Notes under the pieces: model-generated
What the model saw: only the letters and a program-made list of their open reading frames with translations
What the model was told of the DNA's origin: nothing
Databases searched by the model: none
Assembly (NCBI GenBank): GCA_018398765.1
Contig: JAHBMJ010000215.1
Location: 1-53,822, forward strand
Source of the DNA: Chromera velia
Lineage: Eukaryota; Sar; Chromeraceae
Direction of reading: 5' to 3'
DNA length: 53,822 nt
Position numbers and translations under genes: made by a program
Shown here: piece after piece, positions 17,657 to 26,900 of the stretch
Numbering within the stretch: position 1 is the stretch's first letter
How the letters are laid out: each line of letters begins with the position of its first letter

Positions 17657-20143
17657 CGAAAAGAAGAAAGGAAGGAGGGGAACAGGGAAAGAAGGAGGGA
17701 AGAAGGGGAGCGGATGGGGAGGGAGAGAGATTGGGAGAGGAGAGAAGAGAAAAGGGTCAGAAGTGATTCGACTGAGCCGGAAGACAGAACTCAGAAAAGC
17801 AGAAAGCACAAAATGACAGAAAAGATCTTCTCATCAGTTGAGTGGGTAAACGAGAACGGAGAGTTGCCACTTCTTTCGTCTCTCAGTATTCTTTTTTTCT
17901 TTTCTCACTCGAATCATGGGACGGAACGTCTGTCGAAGATTGCTCTCGATCCCTCAATTAACAGAGCAGGAAGGAATCAAGAAGACATCGAAAGAAATAC
18001 TTGGAAAGATAAAATGGGCATGGAGGAACTGAGTCCATGCCATGGAATCGAAATTCTCTTTCTGACTTTTCTTTCCTTTCTCTCCTGTCATCAACCAGCC
18101 GTTTTCAGAAAGGCCATCCAGGATTGGAGGATGAATGGGTGCATTGATTGCGTGTGCGTAGAAGGGAAACAAAGGGGAAAGGGGGGAAAGGGAGGGAACG
18201 AGAGAGGGGAAACAGCCCCTGCACTGTGCTTCGTGATCTTTCAATGCAAGACCATGCATGTGTGCACGTACCTGAGGTGTGACTGATGTGATGGGTGAGT
18301 GCATGGTTGACTGACCGCCTTTTCCACCACCCGGGTCCCGTCTTCGTCCTTGGATAGCCTGCCCGGCTTTCAACTTGATTCCTTTGTGCATGAGAAAGGC
18401 GAAAAGCGAAAAGAAACACAAGGATCATCGGGTGGATTGGTCGGTGGTCTTGGAGTCGCTAGGCAGCGACTGAGAGAGATTCCATGCACAGAGCATGGAC
18501 ATCCGAATGAGAGAGCGCGCAAAGAAGAATACAAACAAAGACTCATGCGAAGCAAGCAAGAAAACACGGGGGGAGACGGGAGACAGACAGGCGGAGAGAG
18601 AAGGAGACTGGTACTTATGGGGGGGGGAAAGGGATGAGAGGCAGCAATAAACCATCCAGAGAGCCTGGCTTGCAAGACACGGGACGTAAAAGCCTTGCCG
18701 TGGGAGTAAACGCTTGTTGATTTGCAAAAGGGCAAAATACGCAGTGACGTGAATGCATCTCTTTTCTTTTGGTTTTACCGCAACGGACCTATCTGCATTC
18801 TGTCCTTCTCCACCTCCTCTTCAGTCTCTTGCCCCTCTTTCTATCTTCCTGTCTGTTTTTCTGTCACTTCTTGGTTGCCTTTTGTACGGCTTATCAAACA
18901 ACGCGAAGTCTCTCTCTCTTTCTCGTTAATTCTGTCCGTCTGTCTGTCTGTCTGTCTGTCTGTCAGTTGGAAGACTGGATGGAGCATAAACGTTGACGAA
19001 GGGCCGATCCACGGAATTGGCTCCGCGTTTTCTTTGAATTCACCCGCGTCTGGTCGTTCAGTCACCCGATCAAACAATCACCCGATCAATTGACCGCCCC
19101 ACCCGGCCGTTTGTCGACCCAAACTCATTCCCACTCCTCATTCATGCACGAATTCGTCAACTCAATCAATTGCTTCAGGTGTTCCTCCATTCTTGTATCT
19201 ATCTCATGAATCAATAAGTGAATGAATGCGTGAGGCCTCTTCAAACGAACAACCATGCATTCATGCAGATTCATACCAGACATGCACAAAACCAGCCGGC
19301 GCACAGCTGCGGCGCACAGCTGCGGCGCACAGCTGGTTGACCTAATCAATGGGCTTCAGCATTGCTTTCTTGCACCGAAGCCCTGCATATTTGGTTCTCA
19401 TGCACGATACTTTCTGCACGTGGAGGGTAGGATCAACATTGACGGAAAGAAATTGTGATTGAAAAAATTGAGGAATGTGAGAAGTGAGAGCCACCGTTGC
19501 ATGTGTTCATTTTTCTCCCCTATGGCCGCATGCAAAGAACAAAGAAGGAGCGACCAGCCCACCATAAAAACTACCTTTCTTCGCTATACAACTTGGTTAC
19601 GTTGATCAACAGAAGAGACCGCACCGCGTGCTGTGTGAACGGTGATTAATTCACTGTTCTCGACAGTAATCCTGCATCACGATGGCTGAGTCACTACTCC
19701 AAGATCTCAATTTGCTTTTGATTGCAAGAGCTCCCGATTGGGCGTTGATCACTTCAATCTCAAATTCTCGTCCACTCACTGACATCTATGTACTCATTCA
19801 TCGCCACGATCAGACCAACTATTCATATTTTGAGTCCATTCATTCAATATCTGCAAAAGACGTACAATATTGACAGTGAATTCAATGACAAACACAAAAA
19901 GTAATTCATGAGACTGACATGAGTCAAAAAATGGTACAAGTCTACTAAGATTAAATTTAACTTAAATTTCTATCATTTTTTTTAGAGTCAGATCATTAAT
20001 TAGTTTTTGGTCTGAATTTAAGCAGTCTGATCAGCCGTAGCCCGCATGGTGCCGCATTGATACAGTCTAAAGTTTCATCGATAGGGCGTATCCTAGGGCG
20101 TATCTTTGTTGTTTGACATATTATAGCGGTGCAAGCCAACACC
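17657..20143. other. Intergenic region, no supported gene
   Basis: The first kilobase is purine-rich 3' flank of the PH gene. An open frame of 190 codons from 17714 has no protein-like composition and no splice or family support, so it is not called. A (TGTC)n tract lies near 18938-18964 and a 13-bp triplet repeat at 19298-19336. From about 19880 composition falls to AT-rich. Confidence 0.6.
19298..19336. repeat. Three tandem copies of a 13-bp unit
   Basis: The unit ggcgcacagctgc is repeated three times with one change in the last base. It contains the palindrome CAGCTG, an E-box-like hexamer. No role is assigned. Confidence 0.9.
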
Positions 20144-20184
20144 TGACAGTGGACCGCAGGGATTCCCGGAATATAAAATTCTAT
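20144..20184. repeat. Dispersed 40-bp repeat, copy B
   Basis: This is the partner of 7763-7802 in the same orientation, sharing gaccgcag and ataaaattcta. It lies at the edge of the mobile-element cluster. Confidence 0.7.
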
Positions 20185-20408
20185 ATCCTATTCTATTATA
20201 TTCACATGTAGGGCAACTTTTGATATAATGGTGATACTGCTACAACTGGTACTATACCTAGTATTATACTAGTAGTTGTAACTTGTAAATGGTGCAACTA
20301 TAGTTTTGCAGCTATATCATTGACACACTCTAGGACATACTTCGTATAGTTCACCTTCCTTCTTCATGAATCCTAGTAGTATAGATCAATTTTTGATAAA
20401 AATAATTG

Positions 20409-20990
20409 TCATGAGCTAGCCGTGGAATCGTGGAATGTCGTGGACACGGGTCATTAGAGGGCATCGGAGCAGACAGGGAAGCTTTCCTATAGGGATATAA
20501 GAACCTACTATGAAGGATTTGGAAGCAGAAGAGCACAGCTCAAGGTTCTTTGGATACATCAATGTCTAAGAGGGTATCTCAACGTCCGAACCTGTTTCTT
20601 TTAATCTAGGGGCAATCTCAATCGATCTTGGCATACGCATACAATGCTAATTAAATGCAAGTTCATATCGATTCGTCACGTTTTGCCTGCACGGGGACAG
20701 CGTGCCTTTATGTGATAACGTCATTCTCTGTCCCAATCTGACGCCCCTGACAGTCTCTCAAAGTCCCGAATTATATTTCTGCGTGAGCTGAGGTCCCCGG
20801 CCTGACCGGGCTAAGCACACTGCCACGTGGGATGCCTGGGCCCTCGGCCATGCACCGCCTTACTCCCGCGCCTTCTCCCAAAATCCCCGTGCCAAAGATT
20901 CCACGCGCCTTCCGTATGGTTGATCGCGCAGCGCCTGGTCGCATGTATGCATAGGCTGGCCCGCCTGGGTGGCGCCAGGCAGCCCATAAT
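20409..20990. repeat. About 600-bp tandem repeat, copy 1
   Basis: The segment from tcatgagctag to ccaggcagcccat recurs at 21013-21599 with scattered substitutions, offset 604 bp. The unit has an AT-rich first half and a GC-rich second half. The only open frames in it are short and are not conserved in strand between copies, so no protein is called. It may be part of a larger mobile element or satellite. Confidence 0.85.
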
Positions 20991-21012
20991 ACAATGTCAT
21001 ATCATCACTATA

Positions 21013-21599
21013 TCATGAGCTAGTCGTGGATACGGATCACTCGAGGCCCTAGTAATAGTAGAGGGTGTCGGAGCAGACAGGGAAGCTTTCTTAGGGATAG
21101 AAACCTGCTATGAAGGATTTGGAAGCAGAAGAGCACAACTTAAGATAACTTAAGGTTTTTTAGATACATCAATGTCTAAGAGAGTATCTCAATGTCCAAA
21201 CCTGTTTCTTTCAATTTAGAAGCAATCTCAATCGATCTCGACATGTGCATGCAATGCTAATTAAATACAAGTTCACATCGATTCATCACATTTTGCCTGC
21301 ACGGGGACAGCGCGCCCTCATGTAATAACGTCATTCTCTGTCCCAATCTAACGCCTCTGACAGTCTTGCAAAGTTCCGAATTATATCTCCGCATGAGTTG
21401 AGGTCCCCAGCCTGACCAGGCTAAGCACACTGCCGCGCGGCATGCCTGGGCCCTCGGCCGCGTACCGCCTTACTCCTACGCCTTCTCCCAAAATCCCCGC
21501 ACCAGAGATTCCGCGCGCCTTCCGTGTGGTCGATTGCATGGCGCCTGGTCGCATGCATGCATGGGCCCGCCTGGGCGGTGCCAGGCAGCCCATGATATA
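21013..21599. repeat. About 600-bp tandem repeat, copy 2
   Basis: This is the second copy of the unit at 20409-20990. Early in the unit it carries a small insertion (ccctagtaatagtagag near 21046) and about 10% substitutions by eye. The GC-rich half has a short inverted motif, ccgcctgg and ccaggc, near its end. Confidence 0.85.
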
Positions 21600-21686
21600 T
21601 AATCTAAGTCAAGAATTTTAAACAAATTGTTGTTGAGCTATGCTCTAGGCTATGCTAGAAGAGTCATAATGAGACGAGCAGTGAAA

Positions 21687-22567
21687 CGCATCCCGGCAGT
21701 GACCTATGTGATAATGGACCGTATTTCGCCTATGTAAGGGGCTTTCAGATGGTAAAAAAATTAAAAACACTTTGTATAGCAAAATTAAGCCTATATATAG
21801 CATAGTTATAACTTTTTTAACACTTTTAAATATTTTTTATATGTGTTACCTTGTTTAGAAGATTATATATTTACCTTAAAAAAGCTTTAAAAAGGTCTCC
21901 CAACTATGGGGGCAACATACGCATCCGTACGCATCATGGAGGTGGCAATCATCTGATTTATAAGATAAAAATGTAGGCTAGCTAGGGGTGTTTCCATGAA
22001 AACGCCAACATCTATCAAACATTTGGCATACAGAATTGTATGCCTAGATCTAGTAAGCCTTCAGAATTGCATGCTCAGCCCCCGTACTGATGCTACGGCC
22101 CCGCCGCCGCCCGCCGCCCCACCCGGCACCCCCACTCACCCCCTCAGATCTCTCTTTCTACCATGCAGGGCCCCCTTAAGCACATTGTCTGTTGCCAGTA
22201 ACCCTACAATGCCAAGAAACACAAGCTGTGTATTGTTTTTATTGTCTGTATCGTTGTTTTCTATCTGTTGATCCTGTGTATTACCAGTTTCAGGCACTAG
22301 CAATCTAAGGAACTCCCCCTACGCTCCAGGGGACCTGCCCCCATCTATGTTGCACCTATAGTTAGGAAGCCTTTTTAAAGCTTTTTTAAGGCAAATATAT
22401 AAACTTCTAAACAAGCTAAAATGTGTAAAAAACCTTTAAAAGTGTTAAAAAAGTCATAACCATGCTATATATGGGCTTAATTTTACTATATAAAGTGTTT
22501 TTAATTTTTTTATTATCTGAGAGCCCCAAATAGGGTCCATTATCGCATAGGTCACTGCTGGGATACG
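21687..22567. mobile_element. Non-autonomous DNA element with ~220-bp terminal inverted repeats
   Basis: The left arm (about 21687-21918) starts cgcatcccggcagtgaccta. The right arm (about 22347-22567) is its reverse complement and ends ggtcactgctgggatacg. The arms pair along nearly their whole length with roughly 10-15% mismatches. The ~430-bp core contains a GC-rich stretch (about 22085-22150) and no transposase-like frame. No clear target duplication is visible at the outer ends, so the superfamily is not assigned. It is a MITE or foldback element. Confidence 0.85.
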
Positions 22568-22620
22568 AACGCGCTAGCAATGCTAGCAGCAATCAAGAAA
22601 TAATGAATTTTTAAATTGGT
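22566..22620. repeat. Left 55-bp direct repeat flanking the LINE fragment
   Basis: This 55-bp sequence from cgaacgcgctagcaatg to taaattggt recurs at 23445-23499 with a single C/T difference. It is read as a target-site duplication made when the intervening LINE fragment inserted. It begins at or next to the end of the preceding inverted-repeat element. Confidence 0.85.
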
Positions 22621-23444
22621 GCTCTGATCTCCTTGGCATCATGACAGAAAATACATTGTTTGCTCTGATTTCCTTGGCATTCAGGTGGTTGAAGACGAAG
22701 TGCACGTTCTGACCGAGTGTCCTTTGCATGATGCCGAGAGGGCTGTGTGCTTGCAGGCTCTTTCAGACATATGGAATGAAGGAAGGGAGGAAAGAGCAGC
22801 AGGAAAGCCAAAATGGGGAGAGGGGACAAACAGGAAGACAGAAAGGCTTGCCTTGTTTTCTTTTCTTTTAAGTGAGACAGATGGAAGCGTCGACAAGTTT
22901 TTGAAGGATGTTGTCATAAAACGAGCTGCCGTAAAGGAATGCCACAAGAGAAATGCATGCAGCCTGCAAGATATATCAAGCATCCAGCTGGACCAAGCCT
23001 ACCAAATCCTTTGGTCAAATGAAAAGGAAAGAAACAAAAGACAGGCAGAATATGCAGCAACATGGCAGCAAATGAAGCAAGCGAAGGAAGAGGGAGAAAC
23101 CAAAGGGTTGAGTGACTGGGAAGTAATGAGATTGGCTTCTAATGGATCGACCGTTTATTTTTAGATACCTCCGTTTGAAGCCTGTTTGAGCTCCGCCGGG
23201 TCGATTGGCGGGCCGCAGCATCGTCAGTGAGAGTTGATTGATTACAGTCTTTTGCATGCGATTGATAGTAATTGATTAATTATCATGTAAACAGTTTGTG
23301 GCACAGGTTTTTTTGGCCTGTGCGGGCCGGCCAGGAAGGTCCGACGCGTGTATGCGTTTTTCCTGGACGCTGCACGTCGAGCGCTTGGCATTGGGGCAGG
23401 AGGCCAATCCTCCAGACATTACTCCTATCCTATCCTATCCTATG
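22621..23444 (+). mobile_element. 5'-truncated non-LTR retrotransposon (LINE) insertion
   Basis: An 824-bp insert lies exactly between two 55-bp direct repeats. It carries the C-terminal part of a LINE-type open frame (22685-23164), a 3' region with a GC-rich stretch (about 23310-23400), and a short tandem tail of tcctatcctatcctatcc just before the right repeat. Truncation at the 5' end, a repetitive 3' tail and flanking duplication are hallmarks of target-primed reverse transcription. A 19-bp direct repeat (22621-22639 and 22662-22680) occurs at the 5' junction. Confidence 0.75.
22685..23164 (+). pseudogene. C-terminal fragment of a LINE polyprotein
   Basis: An open frame of 159 codons begins inside the element and ends at TAG. 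It opens with VEDEVHVLTECPLHD, a Cys/His segment of the type found downstream of reverse transcriptase in many non-LTR elements. The rest is a charged, helical region with Gln/Lys/Glu-rich stretches. No reverse transcriptase or endonuclease remains upstream, so it is a truncated gene rather than a host gene. The frame is undamaged, which suggests a fairly young insertion. The assignment rests on the short Cys/His motif and on the insertion structure. Confidence 0.6.
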
Positions 23445-23499
23445 CGAACGCGCTAGCAATGTTAGCAGCAATCAAGAAATAATGAATTTTTAAATTGGT
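23445..23499. repeat. Right 55-bp direct repeat flanking the LINE fragment
   Basis: This copy differs by one base from 22566-22620. It directly follows the tandem tail of the LINE fragment. Confidence 0.85.
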
Positions 23500-23526
23500 A
23501 ATTGAAGGAAAGATATGAGGTCCATA

Positions 23527-24077
23527 CCCTAATGAATTGGGAGTTGAATTGGGCGTCAAATTGGTAGTACTACCAATTTTTTACCGCCAGTAACTCCCAA
23601 TTTTGAAAAATTGGTACCTAGTCTAGTGAAAGAAGTACATGGAGTTTGAAGCTAAAATTTTGTGTACAGGCTAGACAGGGGTTCACTAGTCTCTAGCCGC
23701 AGTCATTAGACTCTAATTCATTACTAGGAACAAATTTTATGAACACTTAGAGTCACCTAAAAATTGGGAGTTACCAATTTTTTTCTAGGACTAACTACCA
23801 ATTTTTTAAAAAATCCTAGAAAAAAATTGGTAACTCCCAATTTTTAGGTGACTCTAAGTGTTCATAAAATTTGTTCCTAGTAATGAATTAGAGTCTAATG
23901 ACTGCGGCTAGAGACTAGTGAGCCCCTGTCTAGCCCATACACAAAATTTTAGCTTCAAACTCCATGTACTTCTTTCACTAGACTAGGTACCAATTTTTTA
24001 AAATTGGGAGTTACTAGCAGTAAAAAATTGGTAGTACTACCAATTTGACGCCCAATTCAACTCTCAATTCATTAGGG
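23527..24077. mobile_element. 551-bp near-perfect palindrome (foldback MITE) flanked by TA
   Basis: The element begins ccctaatgaattgggagttg and ends with the reverse complement of nearly the same sequence. Two arms of about 264 bp surround a ~22-bp loop at about 23791-23812. Arms differ at only a few positions. Each arm also contains nested smaller palindromes (ggtagtactacc) and repeats of the word aattgggagtta. A TA dinucleotide lies on each side (23525-23526 and 24078-24079), the target duplication expected of Tc1/mariner-type transposition. There is no coding frame. Confidence 0.85.
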
Positions 24078-24178
24078 TAATGAGGAGAAATAAACAGTAT
24101 GTGTTAGACACTAGGATGGACAGTGTGATACGAGCTATAACCTAGGCTGTGACAAACTGTTAGCGGTGGTGATATCTT

Positions 24179-24214
24179 GACATAGCGCTAGACATGGCGC
24201 TAGACATAGCGGGA
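24179..24214. repeat. Three tandem copies of a 12-bp unit
   Basis: The unit gacatagcgcta is repeated three times with one or two changes per copy. It lies just outside the TA-flanked palindrome. Confidence 0.8.
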
Positions 24215-25445
24215 AGGCCTAGCGTGGAACGAATCAATCAATCAACTGTCAAAGAGACAGACGTATATAAGACATAAATTCTAGCTAACACGCACACGCA
24301 CCTAGACACGCACCGAGAGAAAGCAATAAAAGAGGGAGATAGAAGAGGGAGATGGAGAAGGAACGAACCAACCGACTGGCAACAGTGCGATCGAAAGAAC
24401 GAAAGATCCCCGAAAGAGAGAAGAAAAGAAAGAGACTAGGAAAGAGAGCTCAGACTCAGTCACTCAGTCTCAGAGGATCTCAGAGAGACTACAGTGCTAG
24501 CTACAGTGGAGGGTAGGGAGATTGAAGAAAGAATTTAGGTAAGAGGGAACAAAAAGACACGAACGCTTCGGACCGACGCAGGTCTCAAAGAGAGGAAGGC
24601 GTGAAGGAAGAGGAAGAAGAAAGGAAAGGGGAGAAGGAGGGAAGGAAGGGGGGAAATACGAAAGGGAAGCAAGTGGGGCAGGGAAGGCAGGGAGCAGACG
24701 GAAAGGAGAAAGACCCGGAGATGAACGGATGGGTGGGAAGCGGGGAACGAAAGGAGACAACGGAAGAATCCATGATCGAATACAAGGTGGGTGGATGGAA
24801 GGACGATTCATTGCCCGCACAGATGGTCGAGTAAATGACTGACTGACTGATCGAGAGAAAGAGTACAGAAGGCGGGGAAGGGAAGGGAGTGTTGTTATGG
24901 GAGAGACGGGAGGCCGAGAAGGCACACCGAGGCAGCCAGAGACGCATGAAGGATTAATTGGGAAGATCAGTCGGATGACCGGCCGGTCGCAGTGACTCAC
25001 TGTCTGTCTAGGGTCCCTTCCCTCAGTCCCCCTTTTCACCTCCTTGTTCTTCTTCTACATAAGGACAAAACGGAAAAGAAGATGGGTTCGAAAACAAAAG
25101 CGGGGTATATAGACAGAAAGAAGACAGAGGAAAACGGCGACACGACGGCTATAAAACTAGCGGAATGAGAACCGCTCTCGAAGGACGATCAGCTCAATGA
25201 CATTTATGCATTACAGAGCAGGAATCAGGCCAATGGACACACATGGGAAAGGAAGGAAAATGCAATTGACATTTCTCGGTACGCGCTTTTCTTAACAGTT
25301 GAAGGACTGCAGTGCAGGTCCGTGTCGTTTCGACGATCATTTATGCAGTGGACCCTCTCGCCTAGCAGTCTGACCTGTCTAACTGTCTAACGCCTGAGGG
25401 AGCCAGTCATGTGAGGGTATCTATCTGCACAGTCAAATCATCATG
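24215..25445. other. Purine-rich intergenic region, 3' flank of the 25446 gene
   Basis: This stretch is rich in GA and AGGA on the plus strand, so open frames in either strand are low-complexity and not credible as proteins. It includes the expected 3' untranslated region of the minus-strand gene that ends at 25446. Confidence 0.55.
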
Positions 25446-26072
25446 CTAAGATGAGGATGAAGCGGAGGATCCCGTGAGTTCATCTGACAGAGGGGCGTCT
25501 GAGCCCTCTATGTCGTCAAGGTCGGCCTCCGTCAGGCCGTACTCCTTCATCAGTCGCTCCTTGATGATTCGCTTCCGACGGACATGCCATCCCTCTCCCC
25601 AGGAAAGCGTCGAGATGTAGTACGCCGTGAGACCGACGAGTAAGACATTAATGCAGAAGGAAAAGGGATCTTCACGCGGACCCACAAAAATCCGGCCACG
25701 ACGATGAGGCCCGACCTTCAGGTCTTTCCGCGGCTGCATTCCGATGGCAGCGCCATATCGGATTTGTTTGTGGAAGGAAAAACGAGGATCGTCTTCCCAG
25801 TTCTCATACTGGCCCGTTGAGTAAGTTGCCTGGTACATTCGCTTCGGTTGCTCGTCAATGGGTTTTACATCCCCTGAAGTGCGCGCACTGGTGGGCACCT
25901 GCACTCGGCTTTGGCCCTCGGAGGAGAAGTGACGCGTTGTGGAAGAAAGCGAGGGGGGGGGAGAGGGAAAGACTTGTGAAGAAGACGGAGCGGGAAACAC
26001 TGTCTTGGGCAGAAGTCGTCCAAGAAGCGGAAACCCACTGGGGAGAAATGCACACGGGCGGAACGTCATCAC
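25446..26072 (-). CDS. Probable mitochondrial single-pass membrane protein, family not recognised
   Basis: An uninterrupted single-exon frame of 208 codons. The first ~50 residues are rich in Pro, Ser, Phe and Arg, lack acidic residues, and end in TRHFSSEG, which looks like a mitochondrial targeting peptide with an Arg near the cleavage site. The middle is a charged, aromatic segment (YSTGQYENWEDDPRFSF, then GRIFVGPREDPFSF). One hydrophobic helix follows (about residues 139-160, INVLLVGLTAYYISTLSW) with a basic segment KRIIKERLMKEYG and an acidic Ser-rich C-terminus. Such layouts are common among small accessory subunits of respiratory complexes and ATP synthase, but no named family is recognised. 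It is divergent to the CCCH gene at 26901. Coding status is well supported by length and composition; function is inference. Confidence 0.65.
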   Translation of the reverse strand: MMTFRPCAFLPSGFPLLGRLLPKTVFPAPSSSQVFPSPPPSLSSTTRHFSSEGQSRVQVPTSARTSGDVKPIDEQPKRMYQATYSTGQYENWEDDPRFSFHKQIRYGAAIGMQPRKDLKVGPHRRGRIFVGPREDPFSFCINVLLVGLTAYYISTLSWGEGWHVRRKRIIKERLMKEYGLTEADLDDIEGSDAPLSDELTGSSASSSS

Positions 26073-26900
26073 AAGCGCAGCGATGTGTGAGGAGCGTGTG
26101 GTTTCGTTTAATCAACCACTGTTGCTGGATTCTGGACCGGGCTTCAGGAATATGACTTTACCCAGAACATATTTACGACGGTTAAAATGGGCTCTGCAAA
26201 TCCCGGATAGACAATCCGACTGCCATCCTTCTCCGCCGGACTGTCATGCACATGAGAATGCTGTCAGATGCAGTGTGCCGATGTGTGCCGTCTCCAAGCA
26301 CCGCCAACATCCCGGAGNNNNNNNNNNNNNNNNNNNNNNNNNNNNNNNNNNNNNNNNNNNNNNNNNNNNNNNNNNNNNNNNNNNNNNNNNNNNNNNNNNN
26401 NNNNNNNNNNNNNNNNNNNNNNNNNNNNNNNNNNNNNNNNNNNNNNNNCCCACACACACTTTAAAAGCCCTCCATCATTCCGGCCATTTCCGGCCTCCAT
26501 CTCTAGCTGACACAACGTACATGACACAACATCTCAATATTGAAGACAGGCTGATTTGACTGGCTTAGTGATAGTTAATTTCTCTCATTCATCTGTATGC
26601 GTACCGACCATTACCGACCCAAACTAAATCTCCAGCCGTCGGCAGCCTTTGTCGACTCTGAAGTCAACACGAAGATTGTCTCGCCAAGCCGAAACTGGGA
26701 AGTTGTATCGATTGGCAAGGGCAAGTAAACGGTGTACGTACGTACGTGTTCACACTTCTGTAGCTGTTCAGCAGTCTTTCTTGCTGTGCGTGCATGAGCC
26801 TGAAAGAGGGCCAAAAAGTCGAACGTTGTGCCTGATCAATTCCCTCTTCACGCTCTGAAGACTGGAGAGTCCCAGTAGTGAAGAATAGAAGAAAGACAGA
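26073..26900. promoter_or_regulatory. Shared upstream region of divergent genes, with an assembly gap
   Basis: This holds the 5' flanks of the minus-strand gene ending at 26072 and the CCCH gene starting at 26901. A run of 131 N (26318-26448) marks a gap with acacac on its right, so it may be a collapsed microsatellite. A cgtacgtacgtac stretch lies near 26735. No core promoter element can be assigned. Confidence 0.45.
26318..26448. other. Assembly gap (131 N)
   Basis: A run of 131 unknown bases. Its true length and content are unknown, and open frames running across it are meaningless. Confidence 1.

Noticed and set aside
17714-18286. A 190-codon frame after the PH gene
   Set aside because: Composition drifts with local nucleotide skew, no domain is visible and it starts in a purine tract. 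Probably 3' flank.
20409-21599. CRISPR-like or LTR interpretation of the 600-bp direct repeats
   Set aside because: The units are adjacent with no internal region between them, lack TG...CA ends, and have no spacers.
25939-26559. Plus-strand frame running across the N gap
   Set aside because: It is antisense to the minus-strand gene and passes through 131 unknown bases, so the open frame has no meaning.
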